NCBI GenBank assembly: GCA_013176395.1
Contig: JABMLP010000012.1
Span: forward strand, 682,001-746,000
Origin: Venturia oleaginea
Lineage: Eukaryota > Ascomycota > Dothideomycetes > Venturiales > Venturiaceae
Length of the DNA stretch: 64,000 bases
Direction of reading: 5' to 3'
Positions 43,896 to 54,125 of this stretch are shown here, one piece after another (the first letter of the stretch is position 1; each line of letters opens with the position of its first letter). The notes under the pieces were generated by a model. It did not search any database. It saw only the letters and a list, made by a program, of their open reading frames with translations, and was not told the origin of the DNA. Made by a program: the position numbers and the translations under genes.

Positions 43896-44323
43896 CAAAA
43901 ATGACGAGCTTAACTAATTCCGATAGCTCAAAACCTGCGACACCAAAGGTCAACCACAGCAAGGCCTACAAAGAAACCACCGCCCCATCCTCAAACATGC
44001 AATCTCAGGATGGATCGGGGAGACCAATGCGGTCCTGGCTACTGAGCGCGCAAAGATGCATTTAGTCCTGAATAATGCCGCTACCCAACTCGGTCGACCA
44101 CTTTCCATGGAAGAAGTGAAGTCCATCCAGTCCTCCTTCCAGAACGTCGATCGAGCCGTCACGGAATTTGAGTTCGATATGAGATCGAAGGGATTGATGT
44201 AGCAAGTTGAGATCTTGTGCGATGAGTTTCCAGCGTTGTGGAGCGATTTTGAATTGTAAGAGTAGACATTTTGATGGATTCACTTACGAATTGTAATGAT
44301 GATGTATCTTATTATGATGGAAT

Positions 44324-45274
44324 GGCCTCCAAAGTCGAAATCTGAGCCTGTACGAGGCGGAGGCTACGAACCTATATCCATCTCGCCGCATCTCAGATGT
44401 AGGCTAGGGACGCAGAGCCGATCAGATCAATCGCGCGCTCGTGGTGGTGGTCGTCGCCCGCGAGAGGCCACGTCGCACACCACCGGGGCGCAGGTTTTAC
44501 GACCAACACTGCCATAGCAATCGCATCAGGCCGGCGACACAAATACTTCTATCGATCCCGGGCCTACGTTTAGTAGGCCTACCTTTTTTCTCGTGGATAC
44601 CTCGCTGCCGGCTTGCCGGCTCCTCGCATCATCGATCCCCTCGTCGAAGCCAAACACATCTACGCGGTTACAGGTTTCTCCTGGTCCTCTCCTCACACTC
44701 GCTTTACCTCCTTCTCGATCGAATCATCTCTCATGGACTCTAACAACGCGTTTAGTCCACCTACACCCCTCCTGCTACATAGCAGCCTGGAGAGCTAGCT
44801 CAGCTAGCAAGATGTCCTTCCTACTAGGGGGCGTACCGCGCGGTTTAGGTACGCTGGAGCTCGAACGGAACCTGGCCTGGGCACCCAGGGTAACGACGCC
44901 TAATGAATCCCGCTGGAACTCATGGGCGGGAGGGGAGGGGCTGTGGCGAAGTAGTGACCCGACGCAGGCTCTACGCAGGTGGATCGAACACGTCACGAAG
45001 GCACTCAAACATAACTCGGGAGGTGGGGAACAGGCGAATCGACAATATACAGGCACACTTATATGGCAGCAGGCCATAGCTGAGGAAGCAGCGGTTGAAC
45101 GGATACACAACATAGCATAGACGAACGGTAGTCGAAGGCGACCCGCAAGGGTGCCGCCTCCTATCTGCAAGGCATTACCAAGGTTTTATTCCCCAGGGGG
45201 TTTTTCCTACGCTCGGAAACATGTCTGCATAGATCTATATAGAGGTCTGCATCGGACGTTAAACAAGAAACAAA
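44324..45274 (+). mobile_element. retroposon-like insertion with 15-bp target duplication
   Basis: The 15-mer TTATTATGATGGAAT occurs perfectly at 44309-44323 and 45275-45289, flanking 951 bp. The right end is A-rich just before the repeat (AAACAAGAAACAAA), as for target-primed LINE or SINE insertions read left to right. The insert is more GC-rich than its surroundings. It holds a frame (44593-45120) with WNSWAGGEGLW and ALRRWIEHVTKALKHNSGGG that I do not recognise; there is no reverse transcriptase, so it would be a truncated LINE, a SINE-like element or another retroposed sequence. It landed between two convergent genes, its right duplication ending 9 bp from the stop codon of the HDAC-like gene. 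Confidence 0.65.
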
Positions 45275-45298
45275 TTATTATGATGGAATTGTGGAATC

Positions 45299-46534
45299 CT
45301 ATTCCCCTCCCGCTGCGTTTTCCCACCCATTCAGAAATGATAACAAGTTCGAGCCGAGATCTTTGATGACATATCCCCCTTCCAGCAGAATAAGACAGGG
45401 CATCTTCAACTGCTTCCGAACATCATTCGCAATCCTTTGATAATCATCTGTCTCGAGTTTGAAACTCCCAAGTGGATCGAGGTGATAGGTATCGAACCCG
45501 AGACTAATAATGAGATATTCCGCCTCAAACCCCTTAATCTCCTCAATTGCAGACTTCAGCGTCCGTAAATACTCTTCCGCCGTCGAATGTGTAGCAAGTG
45601 GATGATTGAAGTTAAATCCCTTCCCATCACCCTTCCCCACTTCCCTGGCGTTACCAGAATAGTATGGATACTCATCTTGACCGTGGATGGAGACATACAG
45701 GACATCCTTCGATTCGTAGAAGTAATCCTGTGTACCGTTACCGTGATGGAAATCGATATCTAGAATGGCGATTTTGGGATTTTTCTTGTCTGTGGGGACG
45801 GCTTCTTTCAAGCCGGGACCATGTTTGTGCGTGCGATTGATTGCTTCGACGGCAAGGACTGCGTTATTGACGTAGCAGTAACCGCCAGCTATCTTGGTAT
45901 CGCAGTGATGCCCTGGTGGGCGACTTAGACTCACGACCGTGTATTGGCCTTCGGTTATTCTAATGGCACCCTCGATGGCAAGGGAAGCGCTGGCTAGGAT
46001 TGATTTCCAGCTGTGCTTGGATATACCACTTGACATGTCGAAAGCATACCATCTATATCTCAAGATTAGCAAGGGTTCTTATCGCCGGGACCATTTCATC
46101 GACAGTGACTTGAGAAACTCGACGTCAACAACAACAATAAAAACTCACCCAGCTCTCGCAAAGACATCCTTCGGTGCCGTTCCAACCATACTCCCCGTCG
46201 ACCCAGGTGGCGGTCTAAAGCACTCGGGCAACACACATCCATCTTCTTCCACCATCTCATTCTTTAATTGTCGCTCGAAGATGGTTTTGAGATGGTCGAT
46301 ATACTCATCATCATGCGTCGCACCCAAACACAAATTCAGCAACTCTTTGACTCTGGCTCTCATCTCCCCCTCCCTCTCCCTCCCAACAACAACCAGTTCA
46401 TGCCTCCCATCATCTCCAACAGCTTTGACGATAGCCTCAATACGTTCAGGACACTCAAGCGCATCAATCAACCGCGACCCAAGAATTTCCCTGCTCTTAT
46501 GAAGAAGCGTATCGGGATCATGAAGAACCAACAT
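45299..46534 (-). CDS. acetylpolyamine aminohydrolase / HDAC-superfamily enzyme
   Basis: Exons 46534-46149 and 46052-45299 (intron 46053-46148, GTGAGT to ATAG) give 379 aa starting MLVLHDPDTLLHKS. HDAC-fold motifs are present: LSRPPGHHCDTKIAGGYCYV with the catalytic His pair and the NNA turn, DIDFHHGNGTQDYFY with zinc-ligand Asp and His, YVSIHGQDEYPYYSG, SLGFDTYHLDPLGSF with the second Asp ligand, and LLEGGYV. The SIHG-YPYYSG block and the N-terminal layout point to the acetylpolyamine aminohydrolase branch rather than the canonical Rpd3 or Hda1 enzymes. It would deacetylate polyamines or other small amides; a protein substrate cannot be excluded. Its 3' end abuts a retroposon-like insertion. 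Confidence 0.88.
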
Positions 46535-47584
46535 CTCCGCTCTTTCCCTTCTACAAATCACCAGATTAGTTTTTCAGTCCTCGAATTCAAGCCACATCAT
46601 TCTCACCTCGCTTGCTAGTAAAACTTTCAACGAGGCCCAAGGTTCGGTGCACTAGGTTACCAAGTAGTCACTCGCGCCCACTCTACCCGACCTTTCGCAA
46701 ACCCGCGGGTTTCTACGTTTTTGAGCGAGAGTCGACTTGTGTCAGACCAGTTGATGAATATGGGAATATGGAGAGATGATATTTTCGTAGCAACGGGATG
46801 TTGTGATCAAGAAAAGAATGAGAAAAATTTCAACAAAGTGTCAGCAAAAACACCACATCGCACCTCCGATAAGCGTAGTAAAGGCCGATAGATGCAAACC
46901 GTCGTCGACGAAATCATGATATGGAGACTGATGAAAAGGGCATGGAGATTGCGATGAATCAATACGCGGTCACAATGAGTAAAGCAGAAAAACGTCCCGA
47001 GGTTACCCGCCGTCTGTCATAAAATAGGAAAGAGTACCGGCGACATCAGGATTAAGGAATAAAGCCTGGATCCATTAAAAGGTTGTTAAACGGATACATT
47101 CTAGTAAGATATCACTGATACGACTTTTTTCTCTTGGGGGAAGGGTGTGTTGGTGAATTCGCGATTGGATACTCAATACATGTCGGCTACATCGGCTATA
47201 AGTTATATATTCGACGTCGTACACAATGCAGCTCAATACAGCCACTCCCATCGCGCTCGAAAGGCCCCCTAAAATCCCCGCCACAGGAACCGTGGGTACC
47301 CCCCAAAAACTCTGAATACATTTGAGATTCTCAATCCACTTCGCGAACACGTCGCCGCATTGGCTGCGGCTAATTTTCTCAGCTGCATTGAGAATTGAAT
47401 CTTGAATTCACGAACAGGCCCAGAGGTTTCAGCCTCGTCCACCAAGCGCAATTGACGAACAGAACACACCCAAGCAAACAAAAGTCATCACAGTTCATAA
47501 ACTTGTCATTCTAATGCCTCCAATCCTCCACACCTCCAAAATATGTACTATTTCGCTCGCTCGCTCGCAACGCAAACCCACTCA
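46535..47584. other. 1-kb intergenic stretch
   Basis: Promoter side of the HDAC-like gene and 3' flank of DPL1. Only short frames; nothing recognised. Confidence 0.45.
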
Positions 47585-49427
47585 TCAAGCCTTATATAAG
47601 CAGTCCAAAAAACTCTTAGCCAACTCTCGAACGATCGTCTTATCAGGCAAACTCCCCGCGACACCATAAAGCGCACTGGCATCGCCCCCACCCAAATTCT
47701 TCTTACCCTTTCCCTCAGCAACAGCCTTGATCTCCTTCTCACTAACCTCCTTGACCGCCTCCCTCAGATCCTTCAACATATCATCCACAGCCGCCACAAT
47801 CGGAAGTGTAACCGCAACATGAATAGCCGGCGGAGACTGCAGCGCATTAAGGTGCCAACCCTTTGAGGACATGACATCGGCAACGCCATAGATGTCGATA
47901 GTGGTGGACGTGAAAGCGACGACGGAGACGAGCGGACGACCGATCATTACGAGATCGCCGGCGAGTTCTGGGTCTTCGCGGATGGCTTCTTCGATTCATT
48001 TTTGTTGCGCCCACGATTTTGTGGCAGGCGGCTATGTAGCCTGCTTCTCCTTGTGCCATCATCGCGGCCCAGCATCCTGCAATAAGTGCACCAGGTCTCG
48101 AACCTGCGATGCTGGGCGAAGCGTAGACTCCTCCCGGCCAATTGGGCGTGACAAAATATTGATATTCTCTTAACTTGCTGTTTCTGTACAGGACCGTGGA
48201 ATTGCCCTTTGGCGCAAAGCCATATTTGTGCGTGTCGACGCTGATACTCGTTACACCTTTCAGTCTGAAATCGAACGGTTCACTTTCGAAGCCTGCCTTT
48301 TCGAGACATGGAACCAAGAAGGAGCCGAGACAGCAGTCGACATGCAGGTTGACCTTCTTCTTATGTGCCAATCTCGAAAGTGCTGAAATATCATCGATGA
48401 TGCCATGAGGGAAGTTCGGTGCGCTGCCCACAAGGAGTATAGTATTCGGATTTACCAGTCGTGAGACAGAGGGCATATGGACTTTGTACGAGGGTTTTGG
48501 GCAGTCCACGAGATGCACCTTGATCTTGAAGTACTCTCCAGCCTTGAGGAAAGCCGCATGTGCAGTATTCGGTACAATCCTACGCAACTCGTTAGCACTC
48601 TCTCCCCCATGAATAAAAAGTGAGACAACATACATTTCCGGCTCCGTAACGCCCCTCTCAACAAACGCCCGATTCCTTGCCCCCAAACAAGCCATCAGAA
48701 TACTCTCCGTCCCACCACTCGTAGAAACCCCAGCACCCCCCTCGGGCGCATGAAACAAGCCCAAAACCATCGCTACAACTTCGGCCTCCATCTTCCTCAC
48801 CGCCGGAAAAACATCAGGATGGATCGGATTGCTAACAGCAAACAACCCAAACGCCTCCGTCCAAAGCTCTCCCACCTCCTTTCCACCATGATAAACAGCG
48901 CCGCTCACCCTCCCATCTTCCCACCGTGTATGCTTCATCTCTGCCAATTTCCTGAGTTCCTCACGAACCTTATCGTTGCTCCAGCCATCTTTGGGGAGGG
49001 AGGTGAAGCGCTCGATATCAGGACCACGGGGAACGAGTTTCTTTTCCAATCCAACTTTTGCATCGTCAATTTGCGCTTGCACTTTTTCTCTGACACCCGG
49101 AAGATTTAGAAAGAGGGTATAGGCGTTTCGGCGGAGGGAGGTGTATAGTTCTTTAGCGGTGCCAAAGATACCGCGTCCTTTGAGTTGGTAGAGCAGCTTT
49201 CGAGACCAGCGGAGGAGGAACCATACGAAGACGAGATTGCGGAGACTGGTTGTATGAGATTAGCTATGGTTGCGGCTCGAATTGCTTTGAATTGGCTGTT
49301 GCCTATTCGCGCGCGGGGAATCTTACGCATCAAGGTTCAAGAGAGCCAATTGCCCCGTTCGCGATGGGCGCGAGGCTGCATCGCGCAAACTGACAGGTAA
49401 TCTGGAGGCGCTTGATGTACCAGGCAT
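47585..49427 (-). CDS. sphingosine-1-phosphate lyase (Dpl1), with an apparent frameshift
   Basis: Exons 49427-49327, 49245-48634 and 48579-47585; introns 49246-49326 (GTAAGA, CAG) and 48580-48633 (GTATGT, TAG). The product, about 569 aa, has an N-terminal membrane anchor (LRNLVFVWFLLRW) and a PLP-dependent lyase domain: STSGGTESILMACLGARNRA, VNLHVDCCLGSFLVPCLEKA, and the PLP lysine in SVDTHKYGFAPKG. Dpl1 is an ER enzyme that cleaves long-chain base phosphates, the exit step of sphingolipid breakdown. The summed exon length is one base over a multiple of three. The frame runs to KIVGATKMN near 47992 and resumes one base later as EEAIREDPELAGDLVMIG. Removing one base heals it. Sequence error or a real null allele; both sides are otherwise well conserved. 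Confidence 0.9.
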
Positions 49428-49921
49428 TGCTGAGATATGGATTGTTGGAGGTTGATCTGGTTGCCTGGTACATTTCTGCTAGTACCTCCTAGAGAAAGAG
49501 ACTCCCGGCTAGAACTATCACATGTTCTCTCGGATATGGAAGGGAAGCTGCGAGCTTACGAGGCGAAGCGAAGTGGGTCTGTCCGCATCCCGAAGGTTCA
49601 AGGCACGAGGCATAAGGCTACTTTGTAATATGATGGCCGTGATGCGATATGATAGAGACGAAGAAAAGAAAGTTTAAAGGTAGGATACCGTGTAAAACAT
49701 ACTTTTTCATATGTAAGAATGGGTATATGATACTGGCTCTGTAGCCAGAGTGTGCAACAATCCTCGAGTGCTCAAACGACTCGGAACTGTTCGTGGGTAG
49801 ATCCGCCAATACGCCCATACCATATACCAGCGCCATAAAAATGCAAAGCATATCCCTTCCAATGACCCAAGTATGCACCAAGTCCATAACTCCGCGAGTC
49901 GCTCAATATGTGCAAAAGAAC
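49428..49921. other. intergenic, no gene
   Basis: Promoter of DPL1 and 3' flank of the calcipressin gene. A 89-codon minus-strand frame (49618-49887) has no features I can support. Confidence 0.4.
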
Positions 49922-50789
49922 TCAATGCTCCATCATCAACTCGACCGGTGGCCGTGCCGTCTTCGTGAGCTTCTCCACGCTCACGTCTTCCATCGGACTA
50001 ACCTCCATCTCGCTCTCACTTGTGTCTTCAACAGAGATGGCAGGTAGACCAGGAGAATCTCCATGATCTTTCGGGTGATAAATCATAGTCGTGCTTCCAC
50101 TTCTCGCTCGTCCATTGTCCCACGTAAGAGGTGCATCAGTATCCATGCCCTCCGGCGTAACAGGTTCACGCGACGGCACATTCCTAGCATGCAGCTTCGC
50201 CAACGCCTGTGCCAAATCATCCGCATGAACTTCCTTGTTCGGCGGGTCCTCGTTCTTCATCATCCACCCATGCGGCGGGCTCGGTGGCGGGGAGATAAAG
50301 AAGAGCTTATCGCTCTTTGGTAAGTGTAGATGCATGTCTTCCTCGGCAATGATCTTTGTCTCTTTGCCAAAGTAGATGCGCACGCGACAGTCAAAGATAA
50401 TCTCATTGTCTAGTTCTTTCCGGATGAGCTTTGCGCTCTCGACGTCGAAGAAGGAGACGATGATTCGGCGGAAGGATTTGAGAGGTGCCCATGTGTGGAT
50501 TGGGACGTGTTGGTTTATGAGTTGTCGTATCTCTATCAGGTTTTCTGGGCGGAAGATAGCAGGATCGTCGAGGTTCTTTGGATTTGTTAGCTGATAACTT
50601 CGGACAGCGGGGTTGTAGAGTACATACGGTTATTATAAGAGTGTTTGCTGGAGGATCTGGGGTTATGAGAGGAGGCAGATCAGAGAGATCGAGTGAAAGC
50701 GGTGTTCTTGGGGTACTGGAGCCAGACCGTCTGCTCGCGATAGTGGAAGGAGGGGAGGAGTTCATCTTGAGTAGCGGTAGTTCTTCCAT
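49922..50789 (-). CDS. calcipressin, regulator of calcineurin
   Basis: Exons 50789-50628 and 50575-49922 (52-bp intron, GTATGT to AAAG) give 271 aa. A Ser/Pro-rich start is followed by an RRM-like fold: NTLIITNLDDPAIF across the splice site, SFRRIIVSFFDVESAKLIRK and VRIYFGKETKI. The family hallmark FFISPPPSPPHGW (Ser-Pro repeat, phosphorylation-controlled in homologues) comes about two-thirds along. A later PAISVE resembles a PxIxIT calcineurin docking site. Calcipressins bind and modulate the calcium-activated phosphatase calcineurin. Length and motif order fit fungal members. The DPL1 gene follows on the same strand. Confidence 0.93.
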
Positions 50790-52381
50790 GGTTACCGTGT
50801 AATTGTTCAGTATTCTGTTGGCGGTAAAGTGAGTAAGTCGAAGTTTGTGAGTTTGTCTTTGTGATACCAGGTTCTTGGGAGGCGCTTTCAGTTATAGAGT
50901 ACTGGTTGTGTTGGGTCAACAAGTGGCAACGCAGCAACCCGCAAGGGCACTCCTTGGACACTTCCAGACGTTGCTCTCTGCACTGCCCCCTTCAGCAAAA
51001 CAACTCAGATCGAAGGAACTTCGCCTCGCTCAGCCAATCGACGCGTATGAATCCACCTTGGCTCTGCGAAGCGGAGCAAAATGGATCATTCCAGCCATAG
51101 TAGAGCATCGTCTTACGACTGCAGAATGTATCCAAGAACACTTTGCCTTCCTGGAATGCTGTTCAGACTTCAAGACACCCCTGAGACAACAATATGTCCT
51201 ATACTCAACCAAGAGACATCATGTGCCAACCGCACAAGCATTCCTCCTCTCGATCTACAAATCCCCCACGGGTATCTGTAAATCTGCTTCCCCGCATGCG
51301 CCGAGGGCTTGTCCCAAATACTAAAGTAGCTGCCCTCGAGTGTATTGCCACTAGTAAACGCTTTGTCGTTTTACAGCAACTCCTCCGCATCGAGCGAACA
51401 CAGCCTCGTTGTCAAGCAAATTCTCGGGCGCGCAGAGACACCGCTAATGTCCGTCCGATATGATCGTACGTACTCGGTCCTGGACCACGCCGAAGGCTTT
51501 GGATATCAAATATCAGGCTATATGTGTGGTTCTCTTCGCCGCTCCTGCGCCACGAATACAAAGTATCATGTCAACTTCATCTTGGAATACACAATATGCC
51601 AAGACCACCCAGTCGTTGCTACAGCCTCGATAGAAAGTTGATAAGTGGGGTTAATAGATAACGGATCTGAGATTCGTAACGTCAATAGCGCAGACGTTAT
51701 AACCGTCGGGAGTCTTTACTATCAACCGTTCACGATCCACGCAAGTGAATCAGGTGGTCAAAATCGGGTCAATAGGCTGTGTCTTTTCAGTAATCAAGCG
51801 TCAAATCTATGTAACTTGTGCTTGGATGACAGAAAGGGGTGACAGGTATAGTGACGGCTTGTCTCTCTATTCCTACGTGCTTCCTCATCACAGTACTCCG
51901 TACGACTATAGGGAAAACATGTATCTAAACAACCCATCTCTGAAATGAACAGAGCACTACCGACTCAAGATCACTGCCGATGAGTTTTAAGATAGATTAC
52001 TGAATGAAGTTGGCAGAGAACAGTTGGTCGACCAAATTGATTTACGTACACTCAAAACAATGCAAGATTGGCAGGAATCGGGATCCAAGGAATCAGCACA
52101 TGGAGATGAGATAGTAGCCACTATAGTCTTACTTTGGGACCTAGTGCAGGGTCTCGCCGTCTATATGCCGGCTTAAAAAGCAGGTACATAAGCCACAACG
52201 GAGCCTCAAGAGGGATCGATCTCAGCCTGCATCACACAGCGGCCATGCAAATCAAACGAATAAGTAAGTCTCCAAACCACAACGCCCAACACTCAATCGT
52301 CTAAATATCTTCCGTTGTCCTCAAGAAGGAGCCCAGTCGTGATCGTGCAATCTTATGCTTCATAACGCTCTGGAAATGCAA
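50790..52381. other. 1.6-kb stretch without a recognised gene
   Basis: Frames at 50875-51324 (149 codons) and 51345-51641 (98 codons) on the plus strand are mildly protein-like (for example EHFAFLECCSDFKTPLRQQ) but show no family, no clear splice partners and no conserved motif. They may be a poorly conserved gene or chance. The rest appears non-coding. Confidence 0.35.
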
Positions 52382-53629
52382 TTACACCTTGATTACCTCA
52401 TCCAATTTGTTCAACATATTCTGGGTCTCGCGTACGAGGTCCTTTCTTCGTTGCCTAGCTTCTTGATCGCCCTCTGTCTCCACGCTATCCAACTTGATCA
52501 AGATCTGTGCCAAGATGGTCTCAGTCAACTTCTTGTGTTCAAACTCTCGCTTCGCTTTCTCGGCTGGTGGGTTGTTGAGGAACTGTATGCAATCTGGCAC
52601 AAATCCAGTATGGAATTTCGAGGCTAGGGCGTCCAACTTCTGTATCGCTGTCTGCGGCGCAGCTTGAGGCTTGGGTGTGGAGGTACCAGACTTGGGCAGA
52701 GGCGCGGCATTAGGGAAGTACGTGGCGTCTGGATTGACATTCGAACTATCTCTGGCAGAGCTGGTCGGTCTGTCCGTACCCTTCTTCTTGCTCTTCTTGC
52801 TCTTGCGATTCCGGCGCTTCTTCTTCCCGCCTTGTGGTGTTGTCTCGTCTTCGCCTTCACTATCCGATGACGCGTCGTCGTTCGGTACGTGCTCGCCCAC
52901 TGTGAGCATGATCTCGCTTTCGGCGTCGCTGCGAAGTCCCTCTTGTCGTGCTGTCTTCTTATCGTCCTTGAATTGCTTGCCTTTCCATAGCATCTTTATC
53001 CGATCCATGTCTGCAATTGAGATTTCAAGTTTCTTCGCAGCGGCAGCCCGGATTTCGCCAATTGTGAGCTCGTCCCGGTCAATACTGTGTGCTGGGAAAT
53101 GAACGGGGTAGTTCATACGCTTGTTCTTCAGGATTAATACGTCGGTGTCTCGATTGTGGCTTGATTTGAAAGCGGCATTCTTTGCAGCGTGTTCGTTGTC
53201 TGAGCGCGCTAGGTCCTCGGCGGTGATGTAGGAAAAATCCGAGTCAGAGACTTCGCCAGGCTTTTTGCTGGAGTTTGAGGCGCGACCAAACGGACTGGTC
53301 CAGCTCGGGAAGCGGGATGACCAGGAGGACATGGAGAGACGGACGACGACGAGTAAAGTCAGGAGGGTTGCTGCGATGAGGGTGGGTTTTGTGGCTTGCA
53401 GCTGCAGGACGAGTTGGCGTAGGGTATGATAGAGTCTGTCGGTGGAGGATTGGTTATCGTGTTGGTCTGCTGTCTGATAGGGATACTGCTGGTAGTGTCT
53501 GGATAGCCTGTCAAATGACCGGTGCAGGTATTTTTGGAGGGCGGTCAGCGCCGTCTCTGGATCGGCCTGTTCACTTTCGAAGACTGACTTCAAGGACTCC
53601 GGGAGCCCTTTGAGAATTGACGCAGCCAC
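52382..53629 (-). CDS. membrane-anchored BAG-domain protein, Snl1-like
   Basis: 415 aa in one exon. An N-terminal region of about 80 residues is followed by one membrane span (KPTLIAATLLTLLVVVRL, about residues 80-97). Then come a polar linker, a ubiquitin-like stretch (about 165-245, YPVHFPAHSIDRDELTIGEI to SEIMLTVGEHV), a strongly basic KKKRRNRKSKKSKKK segment and a C-terminal helical BAG domain (about 320-412, TAIQKLDALASKFHTGFVPD to TQNMLNKLDEVIKV). BAG domains bind Hsp70 and act as nucleotide-exchange factors. In yeast, Snl1 is an ER/nuclear-envelope-anchored BAG protein linked to nuclear pore and ribosome. The basic patch before the BAG domain fits that arrangement. Confidence 0.85.
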   Translation of the reverse strand: MAASILKGLPESLKSVFESEQADPETALTALQKYLHRSFDRLSRHYQQYPYQTADQHDNQSSTDRLYHTLRQLVLQLQATKPTLIAATLLTLLVVVRLSMSSWSSRFPSWTSPFGRASNSSKKPGEVSDSDFSYITAEDLARSDNEHAAKNAAFKSSHNRDTDVLILKNKRMNYPVHFPAHSIDRDELTIGEIRAAAAKKLEISIADMDRIKMLWKGKQFKDDKKTARQEGLRSDAESEIMLTVGEHVPNDDASSDSEGEDETTPQGGKKKRRNRKSKKSKKKGTDRPTSSARDSSNVNPDATYFPNAAPLPKSGTSTPKPQAAPQTAIQKLDALASKFHTGFVPDCIQFLNNPPAEKAKREFEHKKLTETILAQILIKLDSVETEGDQEARQRRKDLVRETQNMLNKLDEVIKV

Positions 53630-54125
53630 GATGAAGGGTTTTGGGAGAGGTACTTTCTGGAAGGTGGTGGACTCTTCTGTGGATCAGTATCCGTACTATC
53701 TACTGATCATGCACGACTTCGTAATAGGTCTACTACTGTGGTAAGGTTGGAGAGAGTTCATTGATCCCTGGATTGCGAATCATCCATGTCCGCCAAGAAC
53801 TTCGGTTTTTAGTACTCCAGCACAATACCCTCCTCCATCTCGGAGTCGACTGTTCTGCCAGTAACGCAGCGGTCAGAGTATCATATCAAAGTGAAATAAT
53901 AGTAACAGATATGAGGAACGAATGCCTCCGCTTCAACGGCTTGGGATACCCGTCTATCAGTGGGCTTATTACTAGGCCTTTACTCGATTCCCGCTCCCCT
54001 GAGTAGCAATGAAACTTCTGAAGAGATAGGACCAAAGAGCGAGATTAAGTAATCATCATTCTCTCCAAAGACAATTTCTGAGCACTGGTTCAATCGCTGA
54101 AATCCATCTTTGTCAACCACAAGCC
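53630..54125. other. divergent intergenic region, BAG gene / SDR gene
   Basis: About 500 bp between divergent starts. A 81-codon frame (53761-54006) is unsupported. No specific site identified. Confidence 0.4.

Larger units (their letters stand above)
41823..44202 (+). pseudogene. unrecognised nuclear-type protein gene with broken frames
   Basis: Coding-like pieces run in order: LWPWFAQYPTLASDRVRLAA with EVLNKPFLRLGLL (to about 42075); GSGKCVRIELELRDLVK (42181-42231); HTLVCVFEYPPKYFVSEQ to about 42530; a 257-codon frame at 42443-43216 with HKRRRGKCRS, acidic SDQDDFSDND and PPAKKARY, suggesting a nuclear protein; ISATSRTTSAPQRAITKPRN to 43416; KVELVLFESSINWQKK from 43586; and a final part with ISGWIGETNAVLATERAKMH and LNNAATQLGRPLSMEEV, stop at 44202. 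The introns 43417-43585 and 43795-43926 and one ending at 42180 are plausible and each contains a hairpin repeat. Other joins need single-base slips, for example at the CCCC run 43983-43986. Decay or sequence error; family unknown. Confidence 0.5.

Noticed and set aside
44593..45120. 175-codon frame treated as a cellular gene
   Set aside because: It lies wholly inside the insertion defined by the 15-bp duplication and has no recognisable family.
47960..48040. A tiny intron explaining the DPL1 frame step
   Set aside because: The only GT-AG pair that fits would be about 28 bp, too short for fungal splicing.
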